Of a DNA stretch of 64,000 bases, positions 59,103 to 64,000 are shown in pieces. Source of the stretch: Autumnicola sp041679265 (lineage in GTDB: Bacteria; Bacteroidota; Bacteroidia; Flavobacteriales; Flavobacteriaceae); the NCBI RefSeq assembly GCF_041679265.1, contig NZ_JBGFSM010000006.1, positions 1 through 64,000 on the forward strand. Direction: 5' to 3'. The notes under the pieces are model-generated. The model was not told the DNA's origin, made no database searches, and saw only the letters and a list, made by a program, of their open reading frames with translations. The first letter of the stretch is position 1. Every line of letters starts with the position of its first letter. The position numbers and the translations under genes were made by a program.

Positions 59103-61151
59103 ATGGCGAAACAGCAACCGAAGAAAAGACTGGATCCAAAGAAGCCAAAGTTTAGTGCATACTGGATCTATGCAGCTATCATCATCATATTTTTAGGAAT
59201 AAATTTCTTTACCGGCGGTGGTTTTAATGAGCCTGCTCAAATTACCCCAAGCCAGTTTGAAGAATATTTAAAAGAAGGAGACGTTAAAAAACTGGTTATT
59301 ATTAATAACCAAAAAGCTAATGTTTATCTTACCGACGAAGCTAAGCAAAAAGACGAGCATAAATCGGAAACCGATCCTGATATATTTCCGGGAGGAGACA
59401 GTCCTGCCTATACTTTTAATTTTGGAAGCCTGGAAAAATTTCAAAATGATGTTGAGGAAATTGAGGAAGAATATGGAGTTTCAGCAAACCTTAACTTTAA
59501 GAGGGAAACCAATGTTTGGGGAGAAGTCTTCTTTACCCTGCTTCCTTTTATCCTCATTATAGGAATATGGATCTTTATTATGCGGAAGATGAGCTCTGGC
59601 GCAGGAGGAGGTGCAGGAGGCCAAATTTTTAATATTGGAAAATCCAAGGCAAAGCTTTTTGACCAGAATACCGATGTTAAAACTTCTTTTAAAGATGTGG
59701 CGGGCCTTGAAGGCGCCAAAGAAGAAGTACAGGAAATTGTAGATTTTCTTAAACAACCTGAAAAATATACCGCTTTAGGTGGTAAAATTCCGAAGGGTGC
59801 TTTATTAGTAGGGCCTCCTGGAACAGGTAAAACCTTATTAGCAAAAGCTGTGGCCGGAGAAGCCAAAGTACCTTTCTTCTCTCTTTCGGGTTCAGACTTT
59901 GTAGAGATGTTTGTTGGAGTGGGAGCCTCACGTGTACGCGACCTTTTTAAACAGGCTAAAGAAAAATCGCCATCGATTATTTTTATAGATGAAATTGACG
60001 CCATTGGTAGGGCTAGGGGAAAAAGCAATTTTTCCGGCTCTAATGATGAGCGTGAAAATACCCTTAACCAGTTGCTTACCGAAATGGACGGTTTTGGAAC
60101 CAATACCAATGTAATTGTAATTGCTGCAACCAACCGCGCCGATGTTTTGGATAAAGCGCTTATGAGGGCGGGCCGTTTTGACAGGCAGATTTATGTAGAC
60201 CTGCCGGACCTTAACGAAAGACGCGAAATTTTTGAGGTGCATTTAAAACCACTTAAAAAGGTTGCCGATGAGCTGGATACTGAATTCCTTGCAAAACAAA
60301 CTCCAGGTTTTTCCGGGGCAGACATCGCCAATGTATGTAACGAGGCTGCGCTTATTGCCGCCAGGAAAGGAAATAAAGCGGTTGGGAAACAGGATTTCCT
60401 TGATGCGGTAGACCGTATTGTAGGCGGCCTTGAGAAAAAGAACAAAATTATAACCCCTGAAGAGAAAAAAGCGATTGCATTTCATGAAGCAGGGCACGCG
60501 ACCGTGAGCTGGATGCTGGAGCATGCCGCACCTCTTGTAAAAGTGACTATTGTACCCCGAGGCCAGTCCTTGGGAGCTGCCTGGTATCTACCTGAAGAAC
60601 GTCTTATTGTACGGCCGGAGCAAATGCTGGACGAAATGTGTGCTGCATTAGGAGGCCGTGCTGCCGAGAAAGTTATTTTTGATAAAATCTCCACCGGTGC
60701 TCTTAGTGACCTTGAAAAGGTAACAAAACAAGCCCGGGCCATGGTGACTATTTATGGCCTTAATGATGCCGTAGGAAACCTTACTTACTACGATTCTTCT
60801 GGACAAAGCGAATATAACTTCACCAAACCGTATAGCGAACGTACTTCAGAATTAATAGATAAGGAAATTTCAAATCTTATTGAAACGCAGTACCAACGGG
60901 CAAAGGATCTCTTAACTAAACATAAGGATAAATTAAGCCAGCTTGCAGATATCCTTCTGGACAAAGAAGTAATTTTTAAAGATGACCTTCAGCGTATATT
61001 TGGGGACAGGCCCTATCAAAAAGAGGAAAAAACTTTAGAAGGACGCCCTGTCAGGAAGGCAGCTCCTGAAAGAAGAGATCCCGAGGCCACTTCTCTTATT
61101 AATAATCCTGAAGAAGCAGATATAGAAAAGAAAAAGTCTGTAAATAAATAA
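59103..61151 (+). CDS. ftsH: ATP-dependent membrane zinc protease FtsH
   Basis: A 682-residue AAA+/M41 protease. Membrane helices lie at ~20-36 and ~142-160, with a periplasmic domain between. The AAA+ core has Walker A GPPGTGKT (237-244), Walker B IIFIDEIDAIG, and the SRH with ATNRADVLDKALMRAGRFDR. The zinc site is HEAGH (461-465), and the third ligand lies in the ALGGRAAEKVIF-LSDLEKVTKQA region. It degrades membrane and regulatory proteins. The Lys/Glu-rich C-terminus (ERRDPEATSLIN...) is as in other flavobacteria. Transcription probably starts before rsfS. Confidence 0.98.
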   Translation: MAKQQPKKRLDPKKPKFSAYWIYAAIIIIFLGINFFTGGGFNEPAQITPSQFEEYLKEGDVKKLVIINNQKANVYLTDEAKQKDEHKSETDPDIFPGGDSPAYTFNFGSLEKFQNDVEEIEEEYGVSANLNFKRETNVWGEVFFTLLPFILIIGIWIFIMRKMSSGAGGGAGGQIFNIGKSKAKLFDQNTDVKTSFKDVAGLEGAKEEVQEIVDFLKQPEKYTALGGKIPKGALLVGPPGTGKTLLAKAVAGEAKVPFFSLSGSDFVEMFVGVGASRVRDLFKQAKEKSPSIIFIDEIDAIGRARGKSNFSGSNDERENTLNQLLTEMDGFGTNTNVIVIAATNRADVLDKALMRAGRFDRQIYVDLPDLNERREIFEVHLKPLKKVADELDTEFLAKQTPGFSGADIANVCNEAALIAARKGNKAVGKQDFLDAVDRIVGGLEKKNKIITPEEKKAIAFHEAGHATVSWMLEHAAPLVKVTIVPRGQSLGAAWYLPEERLIVRPEQMLDEMCAALGGRAAEKVIFDKISTGALSDLEKVTKQARAMVTIYGLNDAVGNLTYYDSSGQSEYNFTKPYSERTSELIDKEISNLIETQYQRAKDLLTKHKDKLSQLADILLDKEVIFKDDLQRIFGDRPYQKEEKTLEGRPVRKAAPERRDPEATSLINNPEEADIEKKKSVNK

Positions 61152-61163
61152 GTTTCTTACTAC

Positions 61164-61212
61164 AGGTAAAAAATCTTAATTTGACCCAAGGTTAAATTAA
61201 GATTTTTTACCT
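61164..61212. terminator. 23-bp stem terminator after ftsH
   Basis: AGGTAAAAAATCTTAATTTG (start of the left arm, 61164-61186) pairs with the right arm 61190-61212 over 23 bp with a single G-T pair and a 3-nt loop. The right arm has TTTTTT, and the left arm AAAAAA, so it can end transcription in either direction. It also overlaps a candidate promoter for the LUD-gene operon. Confidence 0.75.
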
Positions 61213-61215
61213 TTG
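61208..61215 (+). promoter_or_regulatory. Candidate -7 element for the LUD-cdsA-psd genes
   Basis: TACCTTTG fits TAnnTTTG and overlaps the foot of the terminator stem, about 34 bp before the ATG at 61250. A TTTG lies at 61180-61183, a spacing of 24 bp, a few bp longer than the usual spacing. Confidence 0.4.
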
Positions 61216-61249
61216 GTAGAAATGACATTGAGAACCACACCTAAATTCT

Positions 61250-61861
61250 ATGAGTCTATTTAGAAGATTCCTGAACCCTAAATCTAAATCAGACAAAAGC
61301 CAGGAAAAACCTGAAAATGCTGATAGGGGTAAGTATATGCCTGAGGTAAAACTCCCTACAGATGAACGGTTTATGCTCAATTTCAGGAACAATGGTGGTA
61401 AATTTCTTTACTGCGAAAGCCAGGAAGAAGTGCTGGAAGCTTTTGACAACATTTTGTTGGAAAACGACTGGTATGAAAAAGACTGCTTCTGTTTTGATCC
61501 CAATCTCCAGGAAAAGTTTAAAGGTTTTAATTTAACTTTTAACCGCTCCTCCGGCGCGCCTTTCTTTCTTTCCACCTGTGAATATCTTATTGCCAATGAT
61601 GGTTCCATCCTGATTTCTTCTAATCAGATTAAAGAAAGTAAACTTCATGACCTACCGGCGAACTTCGTTATTTTAGCTTCCACAAGCCAACTAACAGACA
61701 CTATTGGGGAAGGTTTAAGAGGAATCAAGTTTAGAAACAAGCAACACATTCCTTCCAATATTACTACTATTAAAAATTTTGAAACACAGAAGGAAGGCGA
61801 TTTTATGAGTTACGGTAGTAGCACCAAAAACCTTTATTTACTTCTTCTGGAAGATCTTTAA
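61250..61861 (+). CDS. LUD-domain protein (LutC/YkgG-like)
   Basis: A 203-residue protein with the LUD fold of lactate-utilisation LutC: after a polar N-terminal region come FLYCESQEEVLEAFDNILLE, FNRSSGAPFFLSTCEYLIAN, GSILISSNQIKESKLHDLPA and FVILASTSQLTDTIGEGLRG. Homologues in flavobacteria lie in this same position after ftsH and before cdsA, without lutA/lutB, so a role in lactate oxidation is doubtful. Function remains open. Its stop is 3 bp before cdsA. Confidence 0.8.
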   Translation: MSLFRRFLNPKSKSDKSQEKPENADRGKYMPEVKLPTDERFMLNFRNNGGKFLYCESQEEVLEAFDNILLENDWYEKDCFCFDPNLQEKFKGFNLTFNRSSGAPFFLSTCEYLIANDGSILISSNQIKESKLHDLPANFVILASTSQLTDTIGEGLRGIKFRNKQHIPSNITTIKNFETQKEGDFMSYGSSTKNLYLLLLEDL

Positions 61862-61864
61862 TAT

Positions 61865-62668
61865 ATGAGGGAAGCTATAATCAGAACCGTCTCGGGATTA
61901 TTGTATATATCCATATTGGTAGCTTCCATTCTTTCTTCTGAATTTATCTTTATCACCCTTTTTTACTTGCTGGGGCTGGTATGCCTAATAGAAATGCAAA
62001 AACTGCTCAGGCTAAAAAGTTATGCCCTTTATGCGGTACAGGCCTTATTATTTTACCTATTCAGCTATCTTAAATTTAATCAGGACGCAACTATTCTCCT
62101 TCTTCTTATCACCATCTTTGTAAACCTATTTCTGGTAAAGGACCTAATGATGGTAAACAAAATACCGGTTTTTGAAAAAAAGAAGTATATCATTATTATT
62201 TTTTATCTTATCTCTTCAGTTATTTTCTTAACTCTTATTCCTACTATAGAAGGTGTTTTTATTCCAAAACTTGTCGTAGGAATCTTTGCACTTATCTGGA
62301 CAAATGACACTTTTGCCTTTATTGTGGGTAAAAATTTTGGCCAGCGCAAATTATTTGAACGCATCTCTCCCAACAAAACTATTGAAGGTTTTCTGGGAGG
62401 GCTTATCTTTAGCTGTGCCGCCAGTTACTTTATTTTTGTGTATACTCAATTCTTAACTTTTTCTATCTGGTTGGGATTAGCAATAATATTGAGTATTTTT
62501 GGGACCCTGGGAGATCTAATACAATCTAAATTCAAGAGGCAGGCCGGCGTAAAAGACAGCGGCAAACTAATGCCAGGGCACGGCGGACTGTTTGACAGGC
62601 TGGATAGCATTATCTTTGCCAGCCCTTTTGTTTATGCCTATTTATACATGCTGAACTATGTTTCATAA
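61865..62668 (+). CDS. cdsA: Phosphatidate cytidylyltransferase
   Basis: A 267-residue integral membrane enzyme making CDP-diacylglycerol. It has about eight hydrophobic segments and the CdsA signature SKFKRQAGVKDSGKLMPGHG-G-L-F-D-R-L-D near the C-terminus; NDTFAFIVGKNFGQRKLFERISPNKTIEGF, in part, is the other conserved stretch. It overlaps psd by 11 bp. Together they form the phospholipid part of the operon. Confidence 0.95.
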   Translation: MREAIIRTVSGLLYISILVASILSSEFIFITLFYLLGLVCLIEMQKLLRLKSYALYAVQALLFYLFSYLKFNQDATILLLLITIFVNLFLVKDLMMVNKIPVFEKKKYIIIIFYLISSVIFLTLIPTIEGVFIPKLVVGIFALIWTNDTFAFIVGKNFGQRKLFERISPNKTIEGFLGGLIFSCAASYFIFVYTQFLTFSIWLGLAIILSIFGTLGDLIQSKFKRQAGVKDSGKLMPGHGGLFDRLDSIIFASPFVYAYLYMLNYVS

Positions 62669-63314
62669 AGAAGGTTACAAGATCATGACGCTTACTGCAA
62701 TTTTATTAATTGCAATAAACATCATTACTTACACGTTAATTAATACCTACTGGATAAAATTTGCCATCCTGGTAGTATCTGTTATCCTGTTTTTACTGAT
62801 TATTCAGTTTTTTAGGAACCCCACAAGAAAAACAGAGATTAACAACCGCAACATCGTAGCCCCTGTAGATGGCAAAGTAGTGGTAATTGAAGAAGTGTTC
62901 GAAAAAGAATATTTTAAGGACAAACGTTTACAGGTCTCTATTTTCATGTCGCCCATTAATGTACATGTTACCAGGCATCCGGTTGGAGGCAGGGTTAAAT
63001 TTAGTAAATATCACCCGGGGAAATTTCTTGTGGCATGGCATCCAAAGTCAAGCGAAGAAAATGAACGCACCACAGTGGTGGTGGAAAATGAAGTTGCGGG
63101 CGAAATCCTTTACCGCCAGATTGCCGGAGCTATGGCCAAACGTATTGTAAATTATGCTGAAGTTGGGCAGGAAGTAGCCCAGGGAAGCGACAGTGGATTC
63201 ATTAAATTTGGATCCCGCGTAGATGTTTTTATGCCCCTTGGCACCCCAATTGAAGTAGCTCTTAATCAAAAAGTCAAAGGAGGATTAAGTGTGATTGGTA
63301 AAATACAGGATTAG
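62658..63314 (+). CDS. psd: Phosphatidylserine decarboxylase family protein
   Basis: A 218-residue enzyme turning phosphatidylserine into phosphatidylethanolamine. Two hydrophobic segments at the N-terminus are followed by RNPTRKTEINNRNIVAPVDG, VQVSIFMSPINVHVTRHPVG, KYHPGKFLVAWHPKSSEENE and the self-cleavage region FIKFGSRVDVFMPLG. The motif is FGSR, as in the short archaeal/Bacteroidota Psd class, instead of the E. coli LGST; the Ser should become the pyruvoyl group. Overlap with cdsA indicates co-translation; another possible start is at codon 10. Confidence 0.93.
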   Translation: MFHKEGYKIMTLTAILLIAINIITYTLINTYWIKFAILVVSVILFLLIIQFFRNPTRKTEINNRNIVAPVDGKVVVIEEVFEKEYFKDKRLQVSIFMSPINVHVTRHPVGGRVKFSKYHPGKFLVAWHPKSSEENERTTVVVENEVAGEILYRQIAGAMAKRIVNYAEVGQEVAQGSDSGFIKFGSRVDVFMPLGTPIEVALNQKVKGGLSVIGKIQD

Positions 63315-63318
63315 TTTA

Positions 63319-63594
63319 ATGATGCCGGAAGATCTTGATAAAAAATTCCGAAAGGCCTATCGAATGGTCAGTAAAACAAAGCAAAAATTTCCGCCGGATG
63401 TTTTGCTGCACTTTTATGCCTACTACAAAAGGGCAACAGAGAAAAATGGATTTTACATTCCTCCCACCAGCGAGGGTGATTTAAGGTCTGCATTTAAGGT
63501 TAATGCGCTTGTGCAGGTAAAGAACCTCAGTAAAGAGGAAGCCCAGGAGAAATACATAGCGCTAGTAGAAGAAAATATTGGCAGTATCCCATAA
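63319..63594 (+). CDS. Acyl-CoA-binding protein
   Basis: A 91-residue four-helix ACBP-fold protein: DKKFRKAYRMVSKTKQKFPP, DVLLHFYAYYKRATEKNGF, and the C-terminal KVNALVQVKNLSKEEAQEKY. The YxxYKRAT element of ACBPs is clear, though the family's K-W segment is altered (RSAFKVNAL). It binds long-chain acyl-CoA in the cytoplasm. ATG 63319 is used (ATG ATG; the second is also possible). Its place after psd fits lipid metabolism. Confidence 0.87.
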   Translation: MMPEDLDKKFRKAYRMVSKTKQKFPPDVLLHFYAYYKRATEKNGFYIPPTSEGDLRSAFKVNALVQVKNLSKEEAQEKYIALVEENIGSIP

Positions 63595-63636
63595 CTTAAT
63601 TGTTACTGGCTTCCACCACTTTTTTCTCCTTTGTAT

Positions 63637-64000
63637 TTATCCATAACCGGGATCTGTAGGATCGTTATCCACATCGTAAGTAAATCCCATGGCAAACATA
63701 AATAGTCCATAGCAAATGGTACCAACAGCCACCACAGCAAAAGGAAGTTTTCCCACATGGTCGCCTATAAAATTAAAAGCTTTGTCTGTATTTACCACAT
63801 ATTGTTCATTATCTGTAAATCCGGCTTTTACAAAAAAGAAGCCAATAATTCCCAGGATAATTCCGCGGCACAAATAACCAATTTTTGCCAGGAGAAAAAT
63901 CAGCTTTTTCCACTCCTTTCTATAGCCGGCAATATCAAGACGTTCTCTGTAACCTTTTCTTAACCCATATAATAATTGCACTAAGGCAGTTCCCATTACT
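63637..64000 (-). CDS. DUF1206 membrane protein (N-terminal part outside window)
   Basis: The frame stays open to the window edge, so the visible ~120 residues are the C-terminal part. It has two or more hydrophobic helices (YLCRGIILGIIGFFFVKAG, FAVVAVGTICYGLFMFAMGF) with the DUF1206 pattern: an Arg/Gly start to the helix, a Lys-Ala-Phe between, and G.C.G..M. DUF1206 proteins have three such helix pairs. Function is unknown. It ends in the acidic stretch DVDNDPTDPGYG. Confidence 0.8.
   Translation of the reverse strand, partial: VMGTALVQLLYGLRKGYRERLDIAGYRKEWKKLIFLLAKIGYLCRGIILGIIGFFFVKAGFTDNEQYVVNTDKAFNFIGDHVGKLPFAVVAVGTICYGLFMFAMGFTYDVDNDPTDPGYG

Noticed and set aside
59441..60133. 230-residue antisense ORF in ftsH
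   Set aside because: Overlaps the highly conserved AAA+ region on the other strand; composition is that of a shadow frame.

Overview
The window is chromosomal DNA from a member of the Bacteroidota, most likely a marine-type Flavobacteriaceae (a Gramella/Salegentibacter/Zunongwangia-like genus is my guess; the sequence does not fix it). The evidence is the AT-rich intergenic DNA, promoters of the TTTG-N19-TAnnTTTG type, few Shine-Dalgarno sites, a SusC/TonB-type receptor with a carboxypeptidase-like N-domain, many lipoproteins, and gene neighbourhoods typical of the class (NUDIX-pyrE-SRPBCC-birA, rsfS-ftsH-LUD-cdsA-psd-acbP, a complete trp operon). No tRNA, rRNA, CRISPR array or complete insertion sequence was seen.

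Layout. (1) 1-5.9 kb: the 3' end of a giant tandem-repeat, tail-fibre-like surface protein, translationally coupled to a secreted LamG/FlgD-like/propeller protein and closed by a 21-bp perfect-stem terminator. (2) 6.0-31.9 kb: a 23-gene Wzx/Wzy capsule or exopolysaccharide cluster, all on the minus strand. It reads ugd, manC, uxs, GT2, gmd, polyprenyl-phosphate sugar transferase, wza, wzc, wzx, nine glycosyltransferase-type genes, an epimerase, wzy, an acetyltransferase and a final HAD + UbiA-like pair. It makes GDP-mannose, GDP-4-keto-6-deoxymannose, UDP-glucuronate and UDP-xylose, builds a lipid-linked repeat unit, flips, polymerises and exports it. A 728-bp AT-rich region lies upstream. (3) 32.6-37.0 kb: outer-membrane barrel, subtilisin-like lipoprotein, rhodanese, and a marR-nitroreductase-yceI group with two matching palindromic operators.

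(4) 37.1-45.3 kb: trp operon in the order trpL (leader peptide with three consecutive Trp codons and an attenuator), trpE, G, D, C, F, B, A. It has been invaded by small elements: a frameshifted GIY-YIG gene with a palindromic repeat between attenuator and trpE, a DUF6364/PIN toxin-antitoxin pair between trpC and trpF, and different palindromic repeats in several other gaps. Two tiny genes follow, the second encoding ribosomal protein bTHX. (5) 45.7-54.2 kb: uracil-DNA-glycosylase-like protein (its normal start codon seems lost), yaaA, rluD, PASTA protein, ddl, coaD, a TonB-dependent receptor and a PQQ-type sugar dehydrogenase. (6) 54.4-64 kb: M14 peptidase lipoprotein, NUDIX, pyrE, SRPBCC, birA, rsfS, ftsH, LUD protein, cdsA, psd, acyl-CoA-binding protein and a truncated DUF1206 gene.

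The best candidates for something new are the compact two-state trp attenuator with a nearly leaderless leader peptide, the set of small elements inserted in the trp operon, the homogenised repeat protein with its coupled partner, and the HAD/UbiA pair closing the polysaccharide cluster.
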